In this document: positions 31,642 through 39,083 of the stretch, in pieces
Numbering within the stretch: the first letter of the stretch is position 1
How the letters are laid out: the number at the start of each line of letters is the position of its first letter
Assembly (NCBI GenBank): GCA_900315995.1
Contig: ONBF01000016.1
Coordinates: 1 to 39,083 of the forward strand
Direction: 5' to 3'
Length of the DNA: 39,083 nucleotides
Origin: an uncultured Eubacteriales bacterium
Lineage (GTDB): Bacteria; Bacillota; Clostridia; Christensenellales; RUG350
Program-made: the position numbers and the translations under genes
Notes under the pieces: model-generated
Database searches by the model: none
Told to the model about the DNA's origin: nothing
What the model saw: the letters and a program-made list of their open reading frames with translations, nothing else

Positions 31642-33261
31642 ATGGATACGACGAAATTCGATCTTATTTTGAAAAACGGAACAATCGTTGATACACTTAA
31701 AAGATTGACGTATATTGCGGACGTCGGTATAAAAGACGGCGTTATAAAAAGGATTGGCAGTATAAGCGGTGAAAACGAAATCGACTGTACGGGAAAGTAT
31801 GTTGCGGCGGGTTTCATAAACGCACACGTGCATATTGAGTCGTCTATGGCTATGCCTTCGGAATACGGGCGCGCTGTCATTAAACGCGGTACGACTTCGG
31901 TTATTTCGGATCCGCACGAAATAGTAAACGTTAAAGGGGCGGAAGCCTTAGACGAATTTATCAAGATGTGCGAAGACGCGCCGATAAACATATATACCGT
32001 CGTTCCGAGCTGTGTTCCGGCAACGCCTTTTGATACCAACGGCGCAGGTTGTTTTACGGCTGACGATATGAAGCCGTTTGTTCATAGAAAAGGAGTGGTG
32101 GGCTTGGGAGAAGTTATGAGTTGCGGAGAAGTTATCGACGGAAATCCGTCAATGACGGCAAAACTCGAACTCTTTAAGGACAAAACGATAGACGGACACG
32201 CGATAGGTATGACGCCCGAAGAAATGAAGATATACGCGAACGCAGGAATAAGCAACGACCACGAGTGTAACTCATATGAAGACGTTAAGATGAGATTGGA
32301 CGCGGGGCTTAGGGTGTACATAAGAGAAGGCAGTGCGTGTAAAGCCGTAACACCGATAATTAAAAACATACTTGAAGATAAAGCGGATATAAACAGTTTT
32401 GCGTTTTGCACTGACGATAAACATCTTAAAGATATCGAAGAAGAAGGGGATATTGATTTTTGCGTAAGAAAAGCAATCGCACTCGGTATGAGTCCGTTGG
32501 ACGCGTTCACGATAGCGTCGCTTAATCCCGCTGAATTTTATAAACTCGGTAACGTGGGCGCGGTGGCGGAGGGTTACGCAGCCGATCTTATAATTATCGA
32601 CAGTCTCGGCGACTTTAAGGTTTTGAACGTAATCAAAAACGGCAGATTGTATATCGACGATGCCACGAAAACGCCATACATACCCGACAGTCTCAAAAAC
32701 ACGGTTATTCTCGGAGATATAGACGAAAGCAAAATAAATCCGCGAGACGATATAGCGATACGGCTTATTCCGAACACTGTGCTTACCGAACGTGAAACGC
32801 CCGACAAGTCGGGAACTATTGCGGTCGTTGCCGAACGCCACGGAAAGAACGGAAACGTTGCGTCTTGTTACGTAAACGGTTATGGGATAAAGAACGGCGC
32901 AGTCGCAGTATCCGTCGCGCACGACTCTCATAATTCGGTTACCGTAGGCGATACTAAGAAAAGTATTTGCGTCGCGTTAAACAGACTTAAAGAAATAGGC
33001 GGCGGACTTGTGGTCGTTAAAGGTGATAAAGTGGTCGGCGAACTTGCTTTGTCAATCGGCGGACTTATGTCGGAGTTAAAATACGAAAAGATTATCGAGA
33101 AATCGGAAAAGATATACAAGGTAGCAAGAGAACTCGGTATAAATAATCTCGGTATAGACCCGTTTTTAACGCCGTCGTTCATATCTTTACCCGTAATTCC
33201 GCACATAAGACTGCTTGATACGGGATTATTCGACGTGGATACGATGCGACTGATGAAATGA
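31642..33261 (+). CDS. ade: Adenine deaminase
   Basis: This enzyme converts adenine to hypoxanthine and ammonia in purine salvage. The 539-residue protein is an amidohydrolase: a small N-terminal beta domain (LILKNGTIVDT), the metal-binding AGFINAHVHIESSM (H62, H64), SDPHEIVNVKG, HAIGM and CTDDKHLKD, then a C-terminal Ade-specific domain (VAERHGKNGNVA, SVAHDSHNS). It is slightly shorter than the E. coli and Bacillus enzymes (about 575-590) but shows no internal gap. AAGGAG precedes the ATG. It is likely a single-gene transcript, as an AT-rich palindrome with a T-run follows. Confidence 0.93.
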   Translation: MDTTKFDLILKNGTIVDTLKRLTYIADVGIKDGVIKRIGSISGENEIDCTGKYVAAGFINAHVHIESSMAMPSEYGRAVIKRGTTSVISDPHEIVNVKGAEALDEFIKMCEDAPINIYTVVPSCVPATPFDTNGAGCFTADDMKPFVHRKGVVGLGEVMSCGEVIDGNPSMTAKLELFKDKTIDGHAIGMTPEEMKIYANAGISNDHECNSYEDVKMRLDAGLRVYIREGSACKAVTPIIKNILEDKADINSFAFCTDDKHLKDIEEEGDIDFCVRKAIALGMSPLDAFTIASLNPAEFYKLGNVGAVAEGYAADLIIIDSLGDFKVLNVIKNGRLYIDDATKTPYIPDSLKNTVILGDIDESKINPRDDIAIRLIPNTVLTERETPDKSGTIAVVAERHGKNGNVASCYVNGYGIKNGAVAVSVAHDSHNSVTVGDTKKSICVALNRLKEIGGGLVVVKGDKVVGELALSIGGLMSELKYEKIIEKSEKIYKVARELGINNLGIDPFLTPSFISLPVIPHIRLLDTGLFDVDTMRLMK

Positions 33262-33270
33262 CTTAACCGA

Positions 33271-33300
33271 TAAAAAATTTACAAAATTTGTAATTTTTTG
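33271..33300 (+). terminator. Weak AT-only terminator after ade
   Basis: The inverted repeat around TTACAAA / TTTGTAA is flanked by A-runs and T-runs (about 33271-33299). It is GC-poor, so stability is doubtful. Its end overlaps the -35 box of the next gene's promoter. Confidence 0.4.
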
Positions 33301-33327
33301 TAATATATCGATTATTTGATGTATAAT
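33298..33327 (+). promoter_or_regulatory. Promoter before the small membrane protein
   Basis: TTGTAA (33298-33303), an 18-bp spacer and TATAAT (33322-33327), giving a leader of about 145 nt before the ATG at 33481. Confidence 0.55.
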
Positions 33328-33480
33328 ATATGTGTACGGGAATAAAGATATATTGTTCCGAAAACGTAAAGCTTTGCGTGTACGTTTAAGTTTATCGTCA
33401 AAATTTTTCGTTCGGAAATTGAAGAAGACGAATAAGTTAAAAATTGCGTGTTTACGCTGATATATAGGAGGTATTGGAAT
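33328..33480 (+). promoter_or_regulatory. Long, structured 5' leader
   Basis: A 7-bp helix TTCCGAA (33356-33362) / TTCGGAA (33411-33417) encloses an inner 7-bp helix AAACGTA / TACGTTT (33362-33368 and 33381-33387, sharing one base with the outer one). The ribosome site AGGAGGT lies about 50 nt after it. No terminator-like T-run is inside. The structure may have a regulatory role, or may be chance. Confidence 0.35.
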
Positions 33481-33708
33481 ATGGCAACAAAACTCGGCAA
33501 GAATTTACCGCTGATCGCAAAACTTATCCTTGCTCTTCCCGTACTCGATATCTTTTGGGGTATCGTTCGTATTTTGAGAAGTGCGGATAAGCATAACACA
33601 GTCGGTATCGTACTCGGTATCATTATGCTTTTTGTCGGTGCGGCGATTTGGTGGTTAGTTGACTTCATCTGCATTTTGCTTACCGGCGACATTATTTGGC
33701 TGGACTGA
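33481..33708 (+). CDS. Small hydrophobic membrane protein
   Basis: This 75-residue protein has two predicted membrane segments: ILALPVLDIFWGIVRIL (17-33), possibly an interfacial or re-entrant helix, and VGIVLGIIMLFVGAAIWWLVDFICILL (41-67). Only the loop between them (RSADKHNT) and the N-terminus are polar. I do not recognise a named family, though small proteins with this PVLD-x-W-G-I-x-R pattern are common in Firmicutes. The strong AGGAGGT before 33481 excludes the earlier in-frame start at 33448. A terminator follows. Confidence 0.75.
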   Translation: MATKLGKNLPLIAKLILALPVLDIFWGIVRILRSADKHNTVGIVLGIIMLFVGAAIWWLVDFICILLTGDIIWLD

Positions 33709-33729
33709 TAGAAGCAACGAACGAAATGG

Positions 33730-33758
33730 GCGTTACGTATTATCGTAACGCTTTTTTT
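33730..33758 (+). terminator. Strong terminator
   Basis: An 8-bp perfect stem GCGTTACG / CGTAACGC, 6-base loop and seven Ts. Confidence 0.9.
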
Positions 33759-33822
33759 CCGTAAAACACGGAACGACGTATAATATAACAGTTTTTAACA
33801 ATATAACGATTTCGGAGAAACA

Positions 33823-34008
33823 ATGATAGATAAGAAACATCTTATGCGATTATCGGATAACGAAGACGAAGACGCTTTCGATCCGATAGATTATACTCTT
33901 TCGGATCTTGACGAAATGGAAGAAAGCGCGACTTCGTCCAAAAGGAAGTATAAAGATTTCTATGACGACGTCAAGACCGAACGAAAACTGAATAAAGAGG
34001 ATTGGTAA
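33823..34008 (+). CDS. Small acidic protein, unknown
   Basis: This 61-residue, strongly charged protein is rich in D and E in its first two thirds (DNEDEDAFDPIDYTLSDLDEMEE) and in K at the end. It has no membrane segment or signal and no recognised family. TTTCGGAG is well placed before the ATG, and a TATAAT lies at 33780-33785. The gene ends 1 bp before the next start, so the two proteins probably act together; the next is a membrane protein. Confidence 0.65.
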   Translation: MIDKKHLMRLSDNEDEDAFDPIDYTLSDLDEMEESATSSKRKYKDFYDDVKTERKLNKEDW

Positions 34009-34009
34009 A

Positions 34010-34411
34010 ATGAAAAAGATTAAAAGGGCGATTATATTGTCAGTCGTATTGCTGTGCTTTGCGTCGGCAGCCGTTATAACGGGCGGAATAATGTTCACTT
34101 CTCAGCTTAACGATATTACGCATATTAACGTACCCCGTCTTGTTACGGGCTTTGCGCTTTTGACGGCGGGCGTATACGTTATCAAATTCGGTTTGGCACT
34201 GTTGGTATCGTCAAGCGCATACAAGTATGTATATAAAGCGATTGCGGTCTATAATATGAGAAACGTAAGAGATATTGCCGTTAAATATCATATGTCCGCC
34301 GAGAAAGTAAAGGTAACGATTCAAAATATGTTCAACAAAGGAATAATAGCGAGTTATAGTTTTGACCAAACGGGGACGGAAATAGCGGAAATAACTTTTT
34401 CGGAACAATAG
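34010..34411 (+). CDS. Membrane protein with winged-helix-like C-terminus
   Basis: This 133-residue protein has two membrane helices (about 8-30 and 44-66) and a cytoplasmic tail from 70. The tail NMRNVRDIAVKYHMSAEKVKVTIQNMFNKGIIASYSFD has the pattern of a winged helix-turn-helix (helix, turn around HMSAEK, second helix, then a beta hairpin). Similar tails occur in small clostridial membrane proteins of unknown function. GAGG is correctly spaced before the ATG, only 1 bp after the acidic protein's stop. A strong terminator follows. Confidence 0.7.
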   Translation: MKKIKRAIILSVVLLCFASAAVITGGIMFTSQLNDITHINVPRLVTGFALLTAGVYVIKFGLALLVSSSAYKYVYKAIAVYNMRNVRDIAVKYHMSAEKVKVTIQNMFNKGIIASYSFDQTGTEIAEITFSEQ

Positions 34412-34428
34412 ACGCGCAAAACGCAAAG

Positions 34429-34460
34429 CGGCGCGGAATTATTCCGCGCCGTATGTTTTT
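34429..34460 (+). terminator. Strong hairpin terminator
   Basis: A 10-bp GC-rich stem CGGCGCGGAA / TTCCGCGCCG with a 3-base loop is followed by TATG and five Ts. Confidence 0.8.
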
Positions 34461-34492
34461 ACGGATACAGTATATTAATTACGTCGAACAAC

Positions 34493-34522
34493 TTGACAAA
34501 TCCGTAAAGTCGGTGGTATTCT
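34493..34522 (+). promoter_or_regulatory. feo operon promoter
   Basis: TTGACA (34493-34498), an 18-bp spacer and TATTCT (34517-34522). I see no convincing Fur or DtxR box around it. Confidence 0.55.
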
Positions 34523-34564
34523 ATGCCCGACAAAATAAGTAGGAATTAAAACGGGCGAAGCAAT

Positions 34565-34846
34565 ATGAGCAAAGAGAAGCAAACGAAAAGAACGCGTATC
34601 GAAGTCGGTGAACAAGGACACTTATCCGATCTCGAAGTGGGACAGAAAGCGAAGGTGCTTTTTTTGCATAACGACAATGCGGCGTTAAGGCGCAGATTGC
34701 TTGATATGGGAATAACGAAAGGCGTCGAGATACTCGTTAAGAAGATGGCACCGTTTAGGGATCCCGTATCTATCGAACTCAGGGGATACGAGTTATGTAT
34801 ACGCCGTAAAGAAACGGAAAATATCGACGTGGAGGTGATTAAATGA
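34565..34846 (+). CDS. feoA: Ferrous iron transport protein FeoA
   Basis: This 93-residue protein has an SH3-like FeoA domain from about residue 19: LSDLEVGQKAKVLFLHND, RRRLLDMGITKGVEI, and the C-terminal IELRGYELCIRRKETENIDV. An N-terminal charged extension of about 18 residues precedes it. FeoA is a cytoplasmic partner of FeoB and may modulate its GTPase. The ribosome site is poor, which leaves the exact start uncertain. Its stop overlaps the FeoB ATG by 4 nt. Confidence 0.9.
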   Translation: MSKEKQTKRTRIEVGEQGHLSDLEVGQKAKVLFLHNDNAALRRRLLDMGITKGVEILVKKMAPFRDPVSIELRGYELCIRRKETENIDVEVIK

Positions 34847-36804
34847 AAATCGCTCTCGTCGGGAATCAGAATTCGGGTAAAACCACGCTTTTTAATTTAC
34901 TCACAGGCTCAAATCAAAAGATAGGCAACTGGCCGGGCGTTACGATAGAGCAAAAAGTCGGCACAATTAAGCGAAGCGAAGATGAACTCGTTGACCTTCC
35001 GGGAATTTATTCGTTAAGTCCATATACTCTCGAAGAAGACGTGTCGAGAAAATTCGTATACGGTGAAGACCTTGACCTTATTATCAATATCGTTGACGCT
35101 ACGTCGCTTGAACGCAGTCTTTATCTCACAACTCAACTTATGGAACTCGATACGCCGATAGTCGTTGCGCTCAATATGATGGATATGCTTGAAAAGAAAG
35201 GAATAACCATTGATACGCAAGAACTTGCGAAGCGTCTCGGCGTGGACGTTATACCCATATCCGCATTGAAGAACACGGGAATCGAAGAACTTCTTGACTA
35301 TATCAAAGCAAAGAGTTTCATACACAGCGATATACATACCTACGACGAATATCTCGAAGAACGCGTACACGAAGCGGAAGCCGTCGCGGACGGTAAACAT
35401 AAACGGTTTACCGCCGTTAAACTTCTCGAAGGGGACGTAATGTTCGGCACGGCTTCCGATAACATCATTACGGCGCGAAACGAGATAGCCGAAAAGTACG
35501 GTATGGACGTCGAAGAGATAATAGCGGCGGAGAGATACGACTTTATAACTGACTTAAAAAAGTATTGTTTGCGCGTAACGAAACGTAACAGCGTAAGCGA
35601 TAAGATAGACAAAGTGTTGTTGAACAAGTGGGCTGCGATACCGATATTTATAGTTATTATGGCGACTATGTACTTACTTGCGGTAGGTGTCGTCGGAATA
35701 CTTTTCGGAGACGTGTTGAGCGACGCGATTGACAAACTCGGCGCGCATATAGGAAACAGGCTTGAAGAACTCGGCGCGTCCGACTGGGCGGTAAGTCTTG
35801 TAGTGGACGGTATGGTGGGCGGTATAGGAGCGGTACTCGTGTTTATTCCGCAACTTATCGTATTGTTTTTTTGTATAGCGGTACTCGAAACGAGCGGATA
35901 TATGTCCCGAATAGCGTTTATACTCGACAAAATATTTATTAAATTCGGTTTGTCTGGGAAGTCGCTTATTCCGTTTATCGTCGGCACGGGCTGTTCTGTT
36001 CCGGGGATAATGACGAGCAGAACGATAGAAGACGAGAACGAACGCAAGATGACAATTATGCTTACGCCGTTCGTTCCGTGTAGCGCAAAACTTCCGATTA
36101 TTGTACTTTTTACGGGTTTCTTTTTCGACGGAATATTGTCGGCGGTTATGGCGATTGCGATGTACTTACTTGCGGTAATTATAATTATCGTATCGGCGGT
36201 CGTAATGCGAAAATTCATTTATCGTACCTCGCCCAACACGTTCATATCCGAACTTCCCGAATACAAAGCGCCCAATATGAAATTCGTTTTGCGCGACGTA
36301 TTCGATAAAACGTTGGCGTTTATAAAGCGTGCGGGAAGTATAATTTTCATTGCGTCCGTAATCGTATGGTTGCTTACGTCGTTTAATCTGAAATTCGAGT
36401 ACGGCGTACCCGTCGAACAGAGTATACTCGGCGGAATCGGTTCGTTATTCTCGTGGCTGTTCTATCCGATGCTCGGCACTGACAGTCCGCTTGCGACCGT
36501 CTCCGCGCTTCAAGGAATAATTGCGAAAGAACAGGTTGTTTCGTCGATGGAAGTTATTGCGGGTGTCAGCGGCGGCGAATCGGTGTTCGCAAGTACGGCG
36601 TTCGGTTTTTTCACGGCAAGCTCCGCGATTGCGTATACGGCGTTCAATCTGTTTTCTGTTCCGTGTATAAGCGCGGTTGCCGCTATGGGCAGAGAATTAA
36701 AGAGCAAGAAACGGCTTTTGTGCGTAATGGCGTTTCAAATAACGCTTGCGTTTGCGCTTTCGTACTTAATAAGACTTGCGGGTCTGTTGATAACGGGGGT
36801 ATAA
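34843..36804 (+). CDS. feoB: Ferrous iron transporter FeoB
   Basis: FeoB imports Fe2+ across the membrane under GTP control. The 653-residue protein has an N-terminal G domain: G1 GNQNSGKTT (7-15), G2 NWPGVTIE, G3 DLPG, G4 NMMD and G5 SALKNTG. A helical GDI region follows, then the membrane part from about 265 to 650 with two Gate-like halves. The conserved GTGCSVPG contains C384, a proposed metal-path residue. GGTG gives a good ribosome site inside feoA. It forms an operon with feoA and the small Cys-rich protein, whose start lies 1 bp after the stop. Confidence 0.96.
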   Translation: MKIALVGNQNSGKTTLFNLLTGSNQKIGNWPGVTIEQKVGTIKRSEDELVDLPGIYSLSPYTLEEDVSRKFVYGEDLDLIINIVDATSLERSLYLTTQLMELDTPIVVALNMMDMLEKKGITIDTQELAKRLGVDVIPISALKNTGIEELLDYIKAKSFIHSDIHTYDEYLEERVHEAEAVADGKHKRFTAVKLLEGDVMFGTASDNIITARNEIAEKYGMDVEEIIAAERYDFITDLKKYCLRVTKRNSVSDKIDKVLLNKWAAIPIFIVIMATMYLLAVGVVGILFGDVLSDAIDKLGAHIGNRLEELGASDWAVSLVVDGMVGGIGAVLVFIPQLIVLFFCIAVLETSGYMSRIAFILDKIFIKFGLSGKSLIPFIVGTGCSVPGIMTSRTIEDENERKMTIMLTPFVPCSAKLPIIVLFTGFFFDGILSAVMAIAMYLLAVIIIIVSAVVMRKFIYRTSPNTFISELPEYKAPNMKFVLRDVFDKTLAFIKRAGSIIFIASVIVWLLTSFNLKFEYGVPVEQSILGGIGSLFSWLFYPMLGTDSPLATVSALQGIIAKEQVVSSMEVIAGVSGGESVFASTAFGFFTASSAIAYTAFNLFSVPCISAVAAMGRELKSKKRLLCVMAFQITLAFALSYLIRLAGLLITGV

Positions 36805-36805
36805 A

Positions 36806-37009
36806 ATGAAATTTATAGATATTGTCATAATTGCGATAAGCGTACTTTTAATTGCGCTTGTCGTGTATTTTGCGTTTATAAAGAAGAAAGAGCATTGTAC
36901 GGGCTGTCCGTATAAAAAGCGGTGCGATAATCAAAGCTGCGGAGTGAAAGACGAGACCACCGAAAATAAAAACGCGACTGCCGATAAAAATCAAAATAAG
37001 AAGGAATAA
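36806..37009 (+). CDS. FeoB-associated Cys-rich membrane protein
   Basis: This 67-residue protein has one N-terminal membrane helix (about 4-26) followed by KKKEHCTGCPYKKRCDNQSC, with four cysteines in the pattern CxxC...C...C, and a hydrophilic tail. Proteins of this type are regularly encoded behind feoB in Clostridia and may help iron handling at the membrane, but this is not proven. It is translated right after FeoB with a 1-bp gap. Confidence 0.85.
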   Translation: MKFIDIVIIAISVLLIALVVYFAFIKKKEHCTGCPYKKRCDNQSCGVKDETTENKNATADKNQNKKE

Positions 37010-37084
37010 CCTAAACAAAACCTTTCCAAATATTACCGCTTGAAACGGCATATCCCGTATTGTAAAATAGTTATGTGGTGGGAT

Positions 37085-38014
37085 ATGAAAAAGATATTTG
37101 TTTTTGTATGTTTGATTGTTATATCGTGCACAATGCTTTTCGGTTGTAAAGACGAGAAAGTGCGCGAGCTTGACGGCATTAAAGCCGCGGATAACGAAAT
37201 CGACGAAAGCGTTGCCGAAACGTCTTGCGCGGAAGACGAAACCGTACCCGACGAAGACAAAGCGGAAGATATTGAGAGAGCGGAAGAAGCGGAGTTTGTA
37301 GTCGAGCCGATTGACGAGATTGAAGACGAAACCGAAGACGGAACGAAGTTGCGTGACGAGGAAAAACAGAAACCCGAAAAGTTTACATACAATGTTCAAG
37401 CACTTGTGTCGCTTAACGTGCGTGATAAAGCGGGAACGGACGGAAAGGTGCTCGGAACGTTAAACGCGGGCGATAAACTGCCGTACTATACAAAGTGTAA
37501 TAACTGGTACGAAGTAAAGTACAAAGACGCACACGCTTACGTTTCGGCTAATACGCAATATTCGCAAAAAGTGGACGTTGACGCGCAAGACAAAATCGAA
37601 AAGGCAATAAGCGTGGGGCTTACGCTACTCGGCACGCCTTACGAATACGGCGCAACGCGTGTTATCGACTACAATTTCAATAGGATTAAAAGCTTTACGG
37701 GCAGAACGTTCGACTGTTCGTCGTTCGTTCAATACTGTTTCTATACGGGCGCAGGCATTAATTTGTACGGCGACAGTCGGACTATGAGCAAGCAGGGCGT
37801 AACTGTGAAATCCGAGAACATAAAACGCGGCGACGTAATATTTATGACGAGTACGGCAAGACAGTACAAGACGGGAATAGAACGTATAGGACACGTTGCG
37901 ATATATATCGGTGATAATAAGATATTACATACTTTCGGCACGGGCGGAGTGAGAGTGCAGGACTACTCGTCGTTCTGGAAAGGACGTACTATCGTTATTA
38001 AACGTATGCTTTGA
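37085..38014 (+). CDS. Lipoprotein with SH3b and NlpC/P60 domains
   Basis: This is a 309-residue exported peptidoglycan hydrolase candidate. A signal peptide with lipobox LFGC puts the lipidated cysteine at 21. Residues 22-98 are a long, very acidic linker (runs of E and D). An SH3b domain spans about 101-160 (LNVRDKAGTDGKVLGTLNAGD), and an NlpC/P60 domain about 168-309 has catalytic C211 in FDCSSFVQYC, H270 in RIGHVAIYIG and H282 in ILHTFG. NlpC/P60 enzymes cut D-Glu-diamino-acid bonds in the peptide stem. The earlier in-frame ATG at 37040 would precede the signal peptide, so the ATG at 37085 behind GGTGGGAT is preferred. Confidence 0.9.
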   Translation: MKKIFVFVCLIVISCTMLFGCKDEKVRELDGIKAADNEIDESVAETSCAEDETVPDEDKAEDIERAEEAEFVVEPIDEIEDETEDGTKLRDEEKQKPEKFTYNVQALVSLNVRDKAGTDGKVLGTLNAGDKLPYYTKCNNWYEVKYKDAHAYVSANTQYSQKVDVDAQDKIEKAISVGLTLLGTPYEYGATRVIDYNFNRIKSFTGRTFDCSSFVQYCFYTGAGINLYGDSRTMSKQGVTVKSENIKRGDVIFMTSTARQYKTGIERIGHVAIYIGDNKILHTFGTGGVRVQDYSSFWKGRTIVIKRML

Positions 38015-38123
38015 TTGACGACAGCACGAAACGACGTAATGCCGCACGGCGTGAGAAATTATCGAAATACTGATTTATTGTATAAAACAAATTTTAACGC
38101 GTTATAAAAGTTACTTAATTGAG

Positions 38124-38152
38124 TTGACAAAAGCAAATCGTTGATATAAAAT
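38124..38152 (+). promoter_or_regulatory. tRNA-Leu promoter
   Basis: TTGACA (38124-38129), a 17-bp spacer and TAAAAT (38147-38152), 13 bp before the tRNA. Confidence 0.6.
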
Positions 38153-38165
38153 ATCACTACCGATT

Positions 38166-38249
38166 GCGGTCATGGCGGAACTGGCAGACGCGTACGTTTG
38201 AGGGGCGTATGGTTATACCATCCGGGTTCAAGTCCCGGTGACCGCACCA
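38166..38249 (+). tRNA. tRNA-Leu (anticodon GAG)
   Basis: The acceptor arms GCGGTCA (38166-38172) and TGACCGC (38239-38245) pair fully, followed by A and an encoded CCA (38247-38249). The anticodon stem is TACGT / GCGTA with loop TTGAGGG, giving anticodon GAG (38200-38202). A long variable arm (TGGTTATACCA) marks it as class II. The T arm (CCGGG TTCAAGT CCCGG) is intact. It reads CUC and CUU codons. Confidence 0.96.
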
Positions 38250-38279
38250 ACAATAAGGCTTTATTAAATATTTAAGGAG

Positions 38280-38316
38280 TATCTCTTATGGTATGATTAT
38301 CATAAGAGATATTTTT
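38280..38316 (+). terminator. Terminator after tRNA-Leu
   Basis: An 11-bp perfect stem TATCTCTTATG / CATAAGAGATA with a 10-base loop is followed by TTTTTATTT. Confidence 0.8.
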
Positions 38317-38391
38317 ATTTAGGAAACTCAAAGGACATAAAAATACACTCTTGATTTTAATTATGTGTTAAAAAATGTAAAAAAAAAGGTA

Positions 38392-38420
38392 TTGACACGA
38401 TTAATTTTATAATTTATAAT
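38392..38420 (+). promoter_or_regulatory. Consensus promoter of the surface protein
   Basis: A perfect TTGACA (38392-38397), exactly 17 bp, and a perfect TATAAT (38415-38420). The leader has a small GGGC / GCCC hairpin (38439-38452) and AAAGGAG before the start, indicating strong expression. Confidence 0.85.
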
Positions 38421-38468
38421 CTAATTAAAGGAAAAAGCGGGCGGTTCAGCCCAAAGGAGATAAAGCTT

Positions 38469-39083
38469 ATGAATAAATCAAGATTAATATTTAACAAGAG
38501 ATTGCTTGCGATCGTTATAAGTTTCGCGCTCGTATTGGTATCGGTAGCAAGCCTTACGCTGTTGCGCACGGTTGACGTAGCGCACGCAGATCCGACGGAC
38601 AGCGACACGTCTTGGTACGTAGGACACGACAGCGATACAGAGTACACGCTGACTACGCCCGAACAGCTTGTGGGTTTAGCTGCTATTGTCAACGGTGGTA
38701 CGGAGTTCAGAGGAAAGACGATAAAACTCGGCGCTGACATAGATCTTGACGGGCATTATTGGATACCTATCGGTTTTTATGGTGGTTATTTTGCGGGTAC
38801 GTTTGACGGACAAGAGTATACGATAAGCAATATGACTGTTAATACAACTGTTGACAATTCGGGACTGTTCGGTTTGGTTAACGGAGCAACGATTCAAAAC
38901 GTGACGCTTGCTTCAAGTTGTTCGGTAACTTCGACTGCAAATAACGTCGGTGGCATAGTAGGTATGGCAGATACCGGCACTGCTATTGAAAACGTAACAA
39001 ATAACGGTAGCGTAACGGGAACGGGAAATGACAAATACAATGTTGGCGGGATAGCGGGTTTGATTGTCGGCAATGTGTCGATA
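38469..39083 (+). CDS. Secreted GLUG-repeat surface protein (3' end outside the window)
   Basis: The first 205 residues are present and the frame is open to the window end. A signal peptide is seen: positive start MNKSRLIFNKR, hydrophobic core (about 13-31) and an AHA-D cleavage pattern near residue 40. After it, the text LTTPEQLVGLAAIVNGG and IKLGADIDLDGHYWIPIG, followed by FAGTFDGQEYTISNM, is typical of GLUG-motif proteins. Repeats VGGIVGMAD and VGGIAGLIV with N/T/S-rich spacers (NVTLASS, NVTNNGSV) follow. Such proteins build beta-helical surface adhesins in gut Firmicutes. Cell-wall anchoring cannot be judged because the C-terminus is missing. Confidence 0.88.
   Translation, partial: MNKSRLIFNKRLLAIVISFALVLVSVASLTLLRTVDVAHADPTDSDTSWYVGHDSDTEYTLTTPEQLVGLAAIVNGGTEFRGKTIKLGADIDLDGHYWIPIGFYGGYFAGTFDGQEYTISNMTVNTTVDNSGLFGLVNGATIQNVTLASSCSVTSTANNVGGIVGMADTGTAIENVTNNGSVTGTGNDKYNVGGIAGLIVGNVSI

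Noticed and set aside
38166-38249. tRNA-Leu as an integration site
   Set aside because: No integrase gene or duplicated tRNA 3' end is visible in the window.
1-39083. CRISPR array or insertion sequence
   Set aside because: I saw no regularly spaced identical repeats, no transposase frame and no terminal inverted repeats with target duplications.

Overview
The window looks like a chromosomal segment of an anaerobic, Gram-positive-type Clostridia (Firmicutes) bacterium of moderate-to-low GC. Pointers are the murB / whiA / HPr-like / dnaE / pfkA gene order, a PPi-type phosphofructokinase beside an ATP-type one, the [FeFe]-hydrogenase maturases HydE, HydF and HydG, rubrerythrin, a FeoA/FeoB/Cys-rich iron uptake set, and a lipoprotein carrying an NlpC/P60 domain. 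Family or genus cannot be fixed from the sequence alone.

Layout. 1-968 is AT-rich and gene-free, with a diverged 88-bp direct repeat and a two-way terminator. 1047-10843 is a housekeeping block: cvpA, a tiny convergent zinc-ribbon gene, murB, a PHP phosphoesterase, whiA, an HPr/Crh-like protein without the catalytic histidine, dnaE, pfkA and pfp, closed by a strong terminator. 10938-12308 is an RlmD-type RNA methyltransferase. 12468-18170 is an accessory island: a DUF4143-type ATPase and a Type III restriction-modification pair whose Mod subunit has an AT-rich foreign-looking central domain. 18244-22237 on the minus strand is an operon, regulator-hydE-hydG-hydF, with a strong promoter and what appears to be a transcription attenuator in its leader; no hydrogenase structural gene is present. 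22540-27936 holds a YdeI-like protein, a MATE transporter, Maf, a BioY-HAD fusion, a TIGR04076 protein, a membrane protein and rubrerythrin. 28040-31524 has a P-type ATPase and a CaCA-type antiporter that converge on a shared terminator. 31642-34411 has adenine deaminase and three small unknown proteins. 34565-37009 is the Feo iron operon. 37085-38014 is a SH3/NlpC lipoprotein. tRNA-Leu(GAG) lies at 38166-38249, and a secreted GLUG-repeat surface protein runs off the window end.

Most interesting. (1) The hyd operon leader has mutually exclusive terminator and antiterminator helices, and I could not match it to a known riboswitch. (2) The first gene of that operon seems to start at AUU or AUA. 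(3) A biotin-transporter (BioY) S component is fused to a YjjG-like HAD phosphatase, directly behind Maf. (4) The Crh-like HPr keeps the regulatory serine but has lost the whole His15 active-site loop. (5) The Type III Mod gene is mosaic at its target recognition region. (6) Two genes (rlmD and the P-type ATPase) have promoters that predict leaderless mRNAs.
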